Positions 38,690 through 46,686 are shown, numbered from the stretch's first letter. The stretch is DNA of 64,000 nucleotides from SZUA-320 sp963707875 (GCA_963707875.1 CAVPRU010000003.1:375588-439587); one strand, 5' to 3'. Notes: generated by a model not told the origin, from the letters alone. Translations and numbers: made by a program.

Positions 38690-39726
38690 TACTGCCCCGC
38701 CACCAGGGCAGAAAGCGCCACGAGGAACGCCGCGGGATCCGCTGCTGCATGCGCCGCCAGGTTCCGCACGGCGGCTCCGTCCACGTCGCGATACCGGCCG
38801 GCGGTAAACCGGAGCCCGGGAGTCGCCGCCACACGCCCGAGCTCCACCGGCTCGCATCCTGCGGCCCGCATCGCCTCGGCCGCCTCGGCGTACCGATGCG
38901 CGGGCACGGTGTAGACGAGCTCGAACTCGCCGTGCGGCTGGGCGAGCGGGACGAGTGGGTCGAGCCCCGCAGTCCGACAGAAGGCCAGGGCCGAGGGAAT
39001 CAGCAACGCGTCGGGAGTGGAAGTGATTTCGATGCCGACGCTGTTCAGGCGGGCGAGCTGATCGAGGGCGGCGATGAGGCCGTCGCTGGTGTCGATGCCG
39101 CAGCTGGCGATGGCGGCCATGGCCTGGCCGGCTGCCACTCGCGCCCGCGGACGGAATCGATGTGACGGCAAGGCGGGCAGCCCGGGAATGCACCGTGCAA
39201 CCGGTCCAACGCCGGCGCCGAGTGGACCGGTGCAACAGACCACGTCTCCCAGGGCGGCACCGCGGCGCGTCAGGTAGCGTCCCGGAGCGATGATCCCCGC
39301 GGCGGTGGTGGTCAACGCGATGGCATCTCCCAGGCTGGTGTCGCCACCGAGCACCCAGGTCCCTACGTCAGCACAGGCCTCCGCCAGTCCTCTCCCGATG
39401 CCATCCTGCCACATCCCGGTTGTCTGGTGCGGCAGGGTTACCGCTGCAAGCAGTCCGATTGGCATCGCCCCAACGGCGGCAAGATCCGAGAGGCTGGCCA
39501 CCGCGGCGACCCAACCTGCCGTCTCGGGATCATCGTACAGGCCGAGGGCAAGTTCCTCGGCGATGGAGTCGGTCGTCAGCGCCAGGATGGAACCGTCGGG
39601 CAGTCGCACCAGTTCTGCGTCGCCTTCGTGCAGCTCGGTGAGCTGGTCGGGGTGCCGAGGCAGCACATCGTACCAGCGGGTGACGAGGCGGCACTCCTCG
39701 ATCGCCATGAGGTCGGTCAGCGGCAT
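38689..39726 (-). CDS. ThiL / AIR-synthase-like kinase-fold protein
   Basis: 345 residues from ATG 39726. The PurM/ThiL superfamily pattern is present: LALTTDSIAEELALGLY (metal-binding acidic loop), GWVAAVASLSDLAAVGAMP (the S-D-L-A-A-M-G element), TWVLGGDTSLGD and ASCGIDTSDGLIAALDQL. These are ATP-binding residues of thiamine-phosphate kinase and AIR synthase. There is no thiamine gene nearby, so in this operon it may phosphorylate another small hydroxylated or phosphorylated intermediate. Family call is firm; the role is inferred. Confidence 0.82.
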   Translation of the reverse strand: MPLTDLMAIEECRLVTRWYDVLPRHPDQLTELHEGDAELVRLPDGSILALTTDSIAEELALGLYDDPETAGWVAAVASLSDLAAVGAMPIGLLAAVTLPHQTTGMWQDGIGRGLAEACADVGTWVLGGDTSLGDAIALTTTAAGIIAPGRYLTRRGAALGDVVCCTGPLGAGVGPVARCIPGLPALPSHRFRPRARVAAGQAMAAIASCGIDTSDGLIAALDQLARLNSVGIEITSTPDALLIPSALAFCRTAGLDPLVPLAQPHGEFELVYTVPAHRYAEAAEAMRAAGCEPVELGRVAATPGLRFTAGRYRDVDGAAVRNLAAHAAADPAAFLVALSALVAGQ

Positions 39727-40653
39727 GCGTCAATGCTCCGCGGAATGACGCGCATGGAAATCTCGGCCGCGAGGGTCGTTTCGCCGTCGAGTTCGAGGGT
39801 GACTGGCCGGTTCGGCCGCACGTCGCAGCCAGCTGCGCGCCAGGAGCGGCGGCCGGGCGCTGCTGCCGAAGTGTCCGCGCGAAAGGTCCAGCAGAACGCG
39901 CAGCAAACCCAGACGATTCATGTCATGACAGAGATGCACGGACAGCAGTCCGTCCGACGGCAGTACCGTCGCCCCATCGTAGCGAAGACCACCGGACACC
40001 CACGGAGTCTTCCCGACGCTGAGATTTGACGCAGCGACGAACAGCGTCTCATCATCGACCCGGAGTGTGGCGTCGATGTTTCGATGTCGTGCAATGGCCG
40101 AGAACGCTGCTCGGGTGATTGCGACGGTGGGGGCGAGCCGCCGGACGATCGCGCCGGCGCCTGCGGCAGTATTGAAGAGCCGATTCCCCTCGGCACACAG
40201 CCCGAGGCTCGCGCTGACCGCGAAGTGCCGCTGATGCCGACGCCCCGTCGGATCGGTCCAGCACGCGAGCCCCACGTCAGTTGGGATGGTGGCTGGCCCG
40301 ACCCGAACCGGCACACCGGATTCGCGGGCCTGAACTGGCTTATGGTAGTCGTTGCTCGATCCGAGACCGATCGCGGCGACGGTCGGTCGCCCGCCGCTCG
40401 TCGCGCCGCGCTCGCTGAGCAAGGCATCAACCAGACTGCCAACCGTGCCATCGCCACCGGCGGCGACGAAGGTGCGTACCGATGCTGCGCACGCTTCGTG
40501 GACCGCCTCCCTCCAACGGCCTTCCCGGTCGAGCTCCACGACGGGACCGTTGAATTGGGGGGGAAGTGCACGCGCCACAGCGGGCCAACGCCGCGCGGCG
40601 CTGCCGCCCCCGGCTTGCGGATTGAGAAGGATGAAGGCAGGTGCCGGAGGCAT
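39717..40653 (-). pseudogene. Diacylglycerol / sphingosine kinase-like lipid kinase, C-terminal frameshift
   Basis: ATG 40653 overlaps the UbiA stop as TGATG. Kinase hallmarks are FILLNPQAGGGSAARRW (N-terminal strand), VAAGGDGTVGSLVDALL (nucleotide loop) and IGLGSSNDYHK. The frame as read ends in a non-conserved tail at 39730. The adjacent frame from about 39836 reads RPNRPVTLELDGETTLAA and VRVIP-like MRVIPRSI, the expected conserved end, with a stop at 39717 that would overlap ThiL-like start by 10 bases. One lost base is the simplest cause. It would phosphorylate a lipid hydroxyl, for example a diacylglycerol or long-chain base. Confidence 0.82.
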
Positions 40654-41630
40654 CAGATTTGGCTCCGATCCGGGCGGAGCGGCAGCATCAACTCGAAGAC
40701 GGCGGCGCCCAGAAGTGCCGCGACGGACAGGCGGACATCGGCAGCTGCCGCGAGCGCGAGTTGGAGGTGAACGTGGGCTCGGGCGCTCCACGCGACAGCC
40801 CGGTAGGCCAGGCGTTCATCATGCTGACGCAGGAGTTTGCCATGGGCGAGGAGGAGCCCGAGTATTCCGGAACCAGCCAGGAGGGTCACCGCGAAGTTCG
40901 CTGCGGCACCCAGTTCGGTCCATGCCCAGACCCACGCGGTGACTGCTCCGGCGGCCAGTCCCATGCTGACGATGGTCGCCGGACGCCACCCGAAGACGAC
41001 GGGCAGGGTTCGATACCCCGTCGCACGATCTGCGGTGATGTCCTTGAAATACCCGACCAGGACGAACACGGCGTAGCTGAGGAACGCCGCCGCCATCGCG
41101 GCGCGCACGCCGCGACGCGCCAGCGTCTCCGCGATGCTGCCTCCGCCGCAGAGCGCGCCCATCAATGGCAGCAGAGCCACAATCCACGCGTTCCATACCG
41201 GGCCGGCCCACCAGCAGCGCTTGAACCAGGAATAGCCGACGAGGCCAGCCACGATCAGTGCACCGACCGGCAGGGCCTCGGGGTTGAAGAGGGTGAGGAT
41301 GAGCACGCTGCAGCCAAGGCCAGCGAGGCTGACCATTGCGACGTCGCGCTGGCGGATGACGCCTCGCGGCAGCGGCCGATATGGGGCGGAGAGGGCGTCG
41401 GTGTCGGTCTGAAAGACATCGGTGAGCGCCTGTCCGAATCCGTACGCCGGGAGGAAAGCGATCGTCCCTGCCATGAGTTGCCACACCGTGAGATTTCCGA
41501 CCAGCCCCAGCCCGAGCAAGCCGGACGCGCCGGATAGCATGCTCAGATACGGCCGGAACGTCACCAGGTATGCTCGCCAGAACGCGAACGATCCTGGGGA
41601 GGCAGGCGGTTCAGCGGTGGGAGAATGCAT
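40653..41630 (-). CDS. UbiA-superfamily prenyltransferase
   Basis: 325 residues from ATG 41630, overlapping the upstream stop by 20 bases. About eight to nine membrane helices. The first acidic motif is LTDVFQTDTDALSAPYRPLP, aligned to NDxxDxxxD of UbiA enzymes but with T-D-x-x-Q-x-x-x-D; the second is YFKDITADRATGYRTLPVVF, a KDxxxD motif. This resembles the chlorophyll-synthase/DGGGP-synthase side of the family, which prenylate small or lipid acceptors. In this cluster it may attach an isoprenoid chain to the product. The Gln in motif 1 is unusual. Confidence 0.85.
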   Translation of the reverse strand: MHSPTAEPPASPGSFAFWRAYLVTFRPYLSMLSGASGLLGLGLVGNLTVWQLMAGTIAFLPAYGFGQALTDVFQTDTDALSAPYRPLPRGVIRQRDVAMVSLAGLGCSVLILTLFNPEALPVGALIVAGLVGYSWFKRCWWAGPVWNAWIVALLPLMGALCGGGSIAETLARRGVRAAMAAAFLSYAVFVLVGYFKDITADRATGYRTLPVVFGWRPATIVSMGLAAGAVTAWVWAWTELGAAANFAVTLLAGSGILGLLLAHGKLLRQHDERLAYRAVAWSARAHVHLQLALAAAADVRLSVAALLGAAVFELMLPLRPDRSQI

Positions 41631-43038
41631 CGCGATCGCCAGGGGAAGTGGACGCGCACTGATCCAGCAGGCCGTAACGACGGCTGACGTCGGCCAATGC
41701 ATCGGTGACGCGGGACAAGTCTTCCGCCGTGTGGCGCGCATTGACTGCGAGGCGGAGAATTGCCTCCCCTGCCGGGACGGCAGGGTAGTCGGCACCGCCG
41801 ACCTTGATGCCCGCGCGCAGCAGTTCCTCACTCACTCGGACCAGCACGTCAGTCTCGCCGACGGGGATGGCGAGGATGGGGCTCTGCGGCGGGAACGGAA
41901 CGGGGATGCCGATGTCGCGAAGCAGGCTCGACAGGCGCGTGGTGTTCTCCCAGAGCTGTTCGCGCGGACCGGGATCATCGCGCATCACCTGGAACGCCAT
42001 GGTGAGTCCGGCGCAGGTGGCGGCCGGCAGCGCCGCGGTGAACACCCCGCTCCGCGCGAAGAAGCGGAGATAGGTGATCAGCTCCTTGCTCCCACAGACA
42101 TATCCGCCGACGCCGCCCGCGGCCTTGCTGAAGGTGCCCACCAGCACGTCAATCGCTCCTGGGAGGCCGAAGTGATCCTCCAGGCCACGGCCGCGAGGTC
42201 CCACGATGCCGGTCGCATGTGCCTCGTCCATCAGGAGCGCAGCGCCGGATGCCGTGGCGATGCGCCGAAGCTCCGGCAGCGGCGACATCGTTCCGTGCAT
42301 GCTGAAAATGCCGTCGGTGACGATCAGTTTCCCGCCGCGTGAACCGGTCTCTGATTCGAGACGGCCCGCCAGGGCCGCCATGTCGCCGTGAGCCCAGACC
42401 CGCCGCTTGGCGGTGCAGGCCGCTGCGCCGTCATGCAGGGAAGCGTGAGCGAACTGGTCGATGAACACGGTATCCTGGCGTCGAAGCAACCCGACGAGCG
42501 CCCCGGCGCATGCCGCATACCCGCTCGGGAAGACCATGCAGTCTTCCCGCCCGTGAAAGTCGGACACCACCTCTTCGAGGGCCCGCAGGTACACATTCGT
42601 GCCGCCGAGGAGCTGCGCGCTCGGCGTCCCCGCTCCGACGACGTCCAGCGCTTGGTGCACGGCCTCGACAACTCTCGGATCCCGGTGAAGTCCCAGGTAG
42701 CTATTGGAGTCGAAGCAGATGTACTCGCGGACGGAGCCATCGAATGGGTCGCGGGCCGTGATCCGGTGGTCGAGTCCACTGGTCAGGGTGATTCGGTAGA
42801 GGCGAGCCGCCCCACCAGACGATCCGACTGTTTGCAGTGCCGTGGTGAAGGCCGCGCATTTGCGGAACAGGTCGGGCCCGTCCGCCCGGAAACAATCAAC
42901 CACGGGAGAACGTCCCATGGCTGGCTGATGGTCAGTGGCGGAGGGGCCAGCAACGCCGGGAAACCGGTCGTCGGGTTCCGGGGTGGAGAGCCCGGGTTCC
43001 GGCGGCAATTGGAGGCGCTGTGGGGTGTCGTGGTGCAT
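41611..43038 (-). CDS. Alpha-oxoamine synthase-type PLP enzyme (serine palmitoyltransferase / KBL / BioF family)
   Basis: 475 residues from ATG 43038 with AAAGGATG upstream; the longer open frame above has no ribosome site. Fold-type I PLP enzyme: CFDSNSYLGLHRDPRVVEA, GTPSAQLLGGTNVYLRALEE, IVTDGIFSMHGTMSPLPEL, LLMDEAHATGIVGPRG and the Schiff-base lysine 305 in VGTFSKAAGGVGGYV. These are the conserved blocks of enzymes that condense an acyl thioester with an amino acid, releasing CO2. An extra ~75-residue N-terminus is present. As first gene of the operon it likely makes a long-chain amino ketone, the sphingoid-like entry compound (inference). Confidence 0.86.
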   Translation of the reverse strand: MHHDTPQRLQLPPEPGLSTPEPDDRFPGVAGPSATDHQPAMGRSPVVDCFRADGPDLFRKCAAFTTALQTVGSSGGAARLYRITLTSGLDHRITARDPFDGSVREYICFDSNSYLGLHRDPRVVEAVHQALDVVGAGTPSAQLLGGTNVYLRALEEVVSDFHGREDCMVFPSGYAACAGALVGLLRRQDTVFIDQFAHASLHDGAAACTAKRRVWAHGDMAALAGRLESETGSRGGKLIVTDGIFSMHGTMSPLPELRRIATASGAALLMDEAHATGIVGPRGRGLEDHFGLPGAIDVLVGTFSKAAGGVGGYVCGSKELITYLRFFARSGVFTAALPAATCAGLTMAFQVMRDDPGPREQLWENTTRLSSLLRDIGIPVPFPPQSPILAIPVGETDVLVRVSEELLRAGIKVGGADYPAVPAGEAILRLAVNARHTAEDLSRVTDALADVSRRYGLLDQCASTSPGDRDAFSHR

Positions 43039-43714
43039 CCAGACATCCTTTCTTGGGTCGAAGGAAGACTGGAGCCCATCGCAAGCTTCGCCCGCTGGCG
43101 GCCTCGATACGATATTGAATCGGGACCGCGAAGTATGGCTTGACGCATCACGAAGCGCTACGAGCCCGCCCGGGTCCAGGGCTGGCGCTTCCCGTGAGTC
43201 CACTCGAGCGGCTCCGGGAAGCGCCGCCGATCTTGCGGACCGCCACACGATCGGCCGCCGCCAGCGGGATGTTATGCGTGCCAGCCATTTCATGCGCCAC
43301 CTCACTCGTCGCACTGTTTGCTGGTCTCCTGAGCGTTGCCGTTCCCATCCACGTCAACGACCATCGACCACCTGTCAACTGGTGCTGATTCTCGGGTGGG
43401 AGTATCACTGCGCGGAGTCAAGCAGGAGTCAAGAGCGAAACCGTGTCAGCCTGCGCCGAATTCCCTTGACGGCCATCGACCGGGTGAGAGTCAGGAGGTT
43501 CAACTCCGGAAAGCCATTGCTGGCATACACCGGTGTGTTCCTCGCGGTGGGGGCAGTCCTTGCCAGCAAGCGACTTTGCCAGACACCACGGGGGTCTTCT
43601 TGTTTCGCCCCGATGCACCTCACCAAGCGCATTCGCCCGGGCATGCGGTGCCGCCCCGCTCGGGTTCCCGGATGGGCGTCATGAAATGGTTCAAGCTGAT
43701 GATCGTCCCGCGTA
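43039..43714. other. Gene-free stretch upstream of the lipid-like operon
   Basis: About 676 bases without a credible gene on either strand. It should contain the promoter of the minus-strand operon starting at 43038. Short open frames on both strands lack ribosome sites and family features. Composition is slightly lower in GC than the flanking genes; I saw no clear palindrome. Confidence 0.5.
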
Positions 43715-43850
43715 CTCCTTAAAAGCCTCGACGCCGAGCCGGATGATCGTTGGGTTTCACCCCCTTGCCAATCAAGAGCTTACCGAGGCCGCCCAATTCT
43801 ATGAGGCCCAGGCGAAGGGGCTGGGATCGTGGTTTCTTGACGGGGGCCCG
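43715..43850 (+). pseudogene. Truncated copy of the ParE toxin-antitoxin module
   Basis: CTCCTTAAAAGCCTCGACG at 43715 matches the antitoxin segment around 19678 (LLxSLDxE), but the rest of the antitoxin is missing and ATG 43743 follows within 30 bases. The toxin then reads VGFHPLANQELTEAAQFYEA and GLGSWFLD, close to the copy at 19825 in both DNA and protein, until homology stops at about 43848, where an 85-bp repeat takes over. Only the first third of the toxin remains, so it is inactive. Confidence 0.75.
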
Positions 43851-43930
43851 AGGGCGCAGTCTCGCCGGCGGCGTGATGAGGCAACGATAGGGTGCCGGGT
43901 ACTTCCGCGGGGTGCCCGGTCTTCCTCGTG
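43846..43930 (+). repeat. 85-bp repeat, copy A (gene end plus terminator hairpin)
   Basis: Matches 45341-45425 over about 85 bases with few differences. In one frame it encodes EGAVSPAA and a stop, and it includes a hairpin CCGGGTAC / GTGCCCGG at 43895-43919. It is the 3' end of an unidentified gene attached to the truncated ParE toxin. Confidence 0.7.
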
Positions 43931-44018
43931 TGCCGCAAATGCGTAGCAGCAACACATCTGGTTGGACTTGCATGGATCCGGTCTTGCCGAATCCAGCTCC
44001 CCGTCCAACATTGGCCAT

Positions 44019-44273
44019 ATGACCCCAAAGGCCCTGCTCGACGAGATCCTGCGTCTGCCTGCCGCCGAACGCCTCCGTCTGCTTGAGGAAGTATGGGACA
44101 GCCCCCGAACCTTCTCTGACCTGGGAACAGGTCCAGGAACGCCTGGCCGGGCTTGGGGGATGAGTTCCAGCGCGCCGTCAGCCTCACCTTCTCCCTGATC
44201 ACCCAGGCCCCGGAGCCTCCGGGGTTCCGGCCTCCACGACGCGTATCGCGTCTTCCGGCGACCGTACGGTAGC
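44019..44273 (+). pseudogene. Second toxin-antitoxin relic (addiction-module antitoxin plus RelE-like fragment)
   Basis: ATG 44019 begins TPKALLDEILRLPAAERLRL and LLEEVWDS, a standard addiction-module antitoxin start. The frame then breaks; another frame reads EPSLTWEQVQERLAGLG, a typical antitoxin end, and runs straight into GDEFQRAVSLTFSLITQAPE, the middle of a ParE/RelE toxin, before stopping. Middle parts of both genes are missing, so this is a deletion mosaic, not a working module. Confidence 0.65.
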
Positions 44274-44340
44274 CCGAAAATGAGCCTCCTTGGGACGTCC
44301 AGCGCTGCCCCGCTCTTGACGCGGCTCTTCCCACCGGTGA

Positions 44341-44354
44341 TCTTACTGGTAAGA
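44341..44354. promoter_or_regulatory. Palindromic operator candidate of the AbrB-PIN module
   Basis: TCTTAC-TG-GTAAGA is a perfect inverted repeat 16 bases upstream of the AbrB-type antitoxin start, with AGGAGG between. Antitoxins of this family usually repress their own operon by binding such palindromes. Confidence 0.5.
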
Positions 44355-44370
44355 CACTCCAGGAGGTCCC

Positions 44371-44634
44371 ATGAGTACCGCCGCCACCACGACCCTGTCA
44401 TCCAAGGGGCAAGTTGTCATCCCGGAAGAGATCCGTACTCGGCTTGGCCTTGAGCCCGGCGCCCAGTTCGTGGTGATTGCCGACCGCGATGCGGTCATCT
44501 TCAAGCTGCTCGAACCACCCTCGCTGAAGGAGTTCACCGCTCTGATCGGCCGGGCTCGGCAGGTGGCAAAGAGGACCGGGCTCACCCAAGCCGACATCGC
44601 CGCCTCGGTGAAGAAGGTCCGCCGGTCCCGATGA
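44371..44634 (+). CDS. AbrB/MazE-type antitoxin (SpoVT-AbrB domain)
   Basis: 87 residues from ATG 44371 with AGGAGG 4 bases upstream. The swapped-hairpin domain is obvious: TLSSKGQVVIPEEIRTRLGL, then PGAQFVVIADRDAVIFKLL. The C-terminal helices (LIGRARQVAKRTGLTQADIA) would wrap the toxin. It binds DNA as a dimer and neutralises the PIN toxin that starts inside its stop (ATGA). This gene is intact, unlike most toxin-antitoxin remains around it. Confidence 0.9.
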   Translation: MSTAATTTLSSKGQVVIPEEIRTRLGLEPGAQFVVIADRDAVIFKLLEPPSLKEFTALIGRARQVAKRTGLTQADIAASVKKVRRSR

Positions 44635-45048
44635 GGGTTGTGGTGGACACGAACGTGCTCATGTCGGGGATCTTCTTCGGCGGAGTCCCCGGGGCGTGTG
44701 TTGCAGGCATGGGTGGACGGCCGGTTTGAGCTCGTGCTTTCGCCAGATATCCTCGAGGAGTATCACGCCGTCGGCAGCCATCTGGCCCTTCGGTATCCAG
44801 AGCGAGCCGACGCCTTGGCTCCGGTGCTGGCCTTGGTCGCGATGAGCGCAACGCTCGTGGACGCCCGACGATGGACGGAGCGGGTGAGCGAGGATCCGGC
44901 TGATGATGCGTTCCTGGCCGCTGCGGTCGCCGCTGGCGTGCCTGTCATCGTGTCCGGAGACCGACACTTTCTCGACGTTTCCGGATGGCGAGACATTGCC
45001 GTGCTGACTCCCCGCAAGTTCGTGGACCTGTATGTACTCGCGGGCTGA
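44631..45048 (+). pseudogene. PIN-domain ribonuclease toxin, one frameshift
   Basis: ATG 44631 overlaps the antitoxin stop. MRVVVDTNVLMSGIFFGG starts a PIN domain (first Asp), but a run of four G at about 44699 puts VPG out of phase; the next frame continues VLQAWVDGRFELVLSPDIL, EEYHAVG (Glu), DPADDAFLAAAVAAG (Asp pair) and VSGDRHFLDV, to 45048. Removing one G restores a ~138-residue toxin of the COG1569-like group with all acidic metal ligands. It would cut RNA. The antitoxin remains intact. Confidence 0.82.
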
Positions 45049-45371
45049 CACCCGACCAGTGGTACCTGATCGCCCTCCACCGCCGCCGGCTCCGCCGAGA
45101 ACGGGCCCTTTGCCCGCCCCACCGAGGCCTCGGAGGAGGGCATCGCGCTCGCCAGGCTGGAGGAGTTTGCTCGCCAAGGGCGATGCCCTGGCAGACCAGC
45201 AGCGGGCGAGATTCCTCGCCGTCCGCACCGTACCGGTTCGGGGAGGACACCGAGCTGATGGCGGCCTGGACCAGTGCCCGGAATGTCTTCGGTCCGGCCC
45301 ATCGCCGGGGTCAGGTGGCTCCCGAGGCTGGGGAGTCCGGGGCCGAGGGCGCCGTCTCGTCGGCAGCGTGA
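45049..45371 (+). pseudogene. Mosaic relic: trypsin-nuclease fragments joined to an unknown gene end
   Basis: 45053-45083 matches 32121-32150 of the trypsin-nuclease gene (DQWYLIALH), and 45078-45122 matches 32356-32400; the two source segments are joined at a shared CACCGC. From about 45120 the frames read EASEEGIALARLEEFARQG, GDALADQQRARFLAVRTVP and YRFGEDTELMAAWTSARNVF, ending EGAVSSAA at 45371. Frame changes show it is not translated as one protein. The unknown gene end also occurs at 43846. Confidence 0.65.
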
Positions 45372-45425
45372 GGGAGGAGCGGTAGGGGGCCGGGTACTTC
45401 CGCGGGGTGCCCGGTTTTCCTCGTG
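45341..45425 (+). repeat. 85-bp repeat, copy B
   Basis: Near-identical to 43846-43930. It covers the last codons of the mosaic relic (EGAVSSAA, stop) and the hairpin terminator at 45390-45418. The two copies are about 1.5 kb apart in direct orientation. Confidence 0.7.
45390..45418 (+). terminator. Intrinsic terminator hairpin within the 85-bp repeat
   Basis: CCGGGTAC pairs with GTGCCCGG (one G-T pair) around a 9-base loop and is followed by TTTT. The same hairpin, with a weaker T-run, is at 43895-43919. Confidence 0.65.
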
Positions 45426-45504
45426 CCCTTCATCACCCGTTCCGTCCTTGCCGCAGTGCCCAGCCGGGGTAGCGTATCGGGCCACAACCGGTCGCAACCG
45501 GTGC

Positions 45505-45789
45505 CTACCGTTGGTCCTCGCGCGGTCGCGCCAAGAGGCGTTCCGCAAAGTCCACGCGCTCTTCCAGTTCGGTCATCCGCTGCGTCAGGTGCTCGAACTC
45601 ATTCAGGCGGCCCTGAATCTCCTCCAGCAGCTGGTCGCGCTCGGTCGACTCCACCACGCGGGACCGTAGCTCATGCTGCTTGATCTTCGAGGTCGCAAGG
45701 CGGACTGTCACTATTCCGGCTACAACGGAGAAAATGATCGCCCCGAATCCAATGACTGGCCCGACAATTTCCATAGGAAGTCCGAACAT
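45505..45789 (-). CDS. Small membrane protein with C-terminal coiled coil (PspB-like layout)
   Basis: 94 residues from ATG 45789, preceded by GGGAGG at good spacing. One transmembrane helix (VIGFGAIIFSVVAGIVTV) is followed by charged coiled coil (LEEIQGRLNEFEHLTQRMTE, LEERVDFAERLLARPRE). The size, single helix and ELEERVDFxERLL ending resemble phage-shock PspB-type or related small envelope proteins. No partner psp genes are nearby, so the role is open. Confidence 0.7.
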   Translation of the reverse strand: MFGLPMEIVGPVIGFGAIIFSVVAGIVTVRLATSKIKQHELRSRVVESTERDQLLEEIQGRLNEFEHLTQRMTELEERVDFAERLLARPREDQR

Positions 45790-45969
45790 GCTCCGCCTCC
45801 CTGAGCGACGGGCGGTACCAGGCCGCCAAAGACGTCGAGCCCCACCGCCGATTCCGACCCCGCCCCCCCCCGAAGACCAATCCAAGGACAACATCGCTCC
45901 TGACCCGACAATTCGGAAGAGGGCACGGGAGGTGGTCCCACGCTCTGTAAGACCCGCCCTTCCGCGAGT

Positions 45970-46686
45970 CTACCTGGCGGCGAGGTCACCGACCTCGGCA
46001 GGTTGGCCTTCCCCGGGGACTGACCGTGCGCCCTTGATCACCAGCCAGAGAATGATCAACACCTCGCCAATAGCCAATATGGTGAACTGATTGGCGATGC
46101 GGGCATAGGCTGGGAAGACCAGGGATGTCACGCTGATAGCCAGCCACCCACAACAGCCGATGATCAGGAAGACGCCGAGACTGCGCGGAATGAACCTGGA
46201 TCGCCATACCAGAACCCCGAACGGCAGGAGCCAGAGACCCCACAGGGCCGTGACCGCGCTTGTTCCGTAGCTCTTCAAGCGGAGAAACCCCATGATCATG
46301 GCATCGAGCTGCGGTTGGTCGAATGCCGACCAGTAATCGGCCCCATTCAACAGTACCAGTGGAGCGGCCCCGCAGAGCGCATTGGCGAACACCATCGGCA
46401 CTTGAACGAGCACCAGTGCCACCATCAGTGCAGCCTGTCTCTTGCCCACTCCCTTGAGCAATTGATACAGCGCCAGCACGAGAAAGACAAAGACGATCTG
46501 CGAGGCAAGACCGCTGACGAGATAAAGCCGGTACATCAGCTGAGACGACGCAATCTTGCCCGCCGTGGCTGCGGCATCGCCTGGGACGATGAACACCGAG
46601 GGGATGCCCATTTCAATGGCGGAGGTGACTCCCATCACCAGATACAGCAGGCCAGCGACCCTTGCCTCATGTTTGCGAGACTTCAT
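45970..46686 (-). CDS. DUF4386-like membrane protein
   Basis: 238 residues from ATG 46686 (AGAGGTG upstream), preferred over a start 15 codons earlier. Six helices are visible, starting ARVAGLLYLVMGVTSAIEMG, with PSVFIVPGDAAATAGKIAS in the first outer loop and LWLLPFGVLVWRSRFIPRSL near the fifth, both typical of DUF4386. The family's function is unknown. A second, more distant family member is at 52054. Confidence 0.82.
   Translation of the reverse strand: MKSRKHEARVAGLLYLVMGVTSAIEMGIPSVFIVPGDAAATAGKIASSQLMYRLYLVSGLASQIVFVFLVLALYQLLKGVGKRQAALMVALVLVQVPMVFANALCGAAPLVLLNGADYWSAFDQPQLDAMIMGFLRLKSYGTSAVTALWGLWLLPFGVLVWRSRFIPRSLGVFLIIGCCGWLAISVTSLVFPAYARIANQFTILAIGEVLIILWLVIKGARSVPGEGQPAEVGDLAAR

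Noticed and set aside
43429..43644. 71-residue minus-strand open frame in the gap upstream of the lipid-like operon
   Set aside because: No ribosome site, no family resemblance; I could not support it as a gene or transposase.
43715..45425. Integron or transposon as the source of the module fragments
   Set aside because: No integrase, transposase, attC-like sites or terminal inverted repeats were seen; only direct repeats are present.
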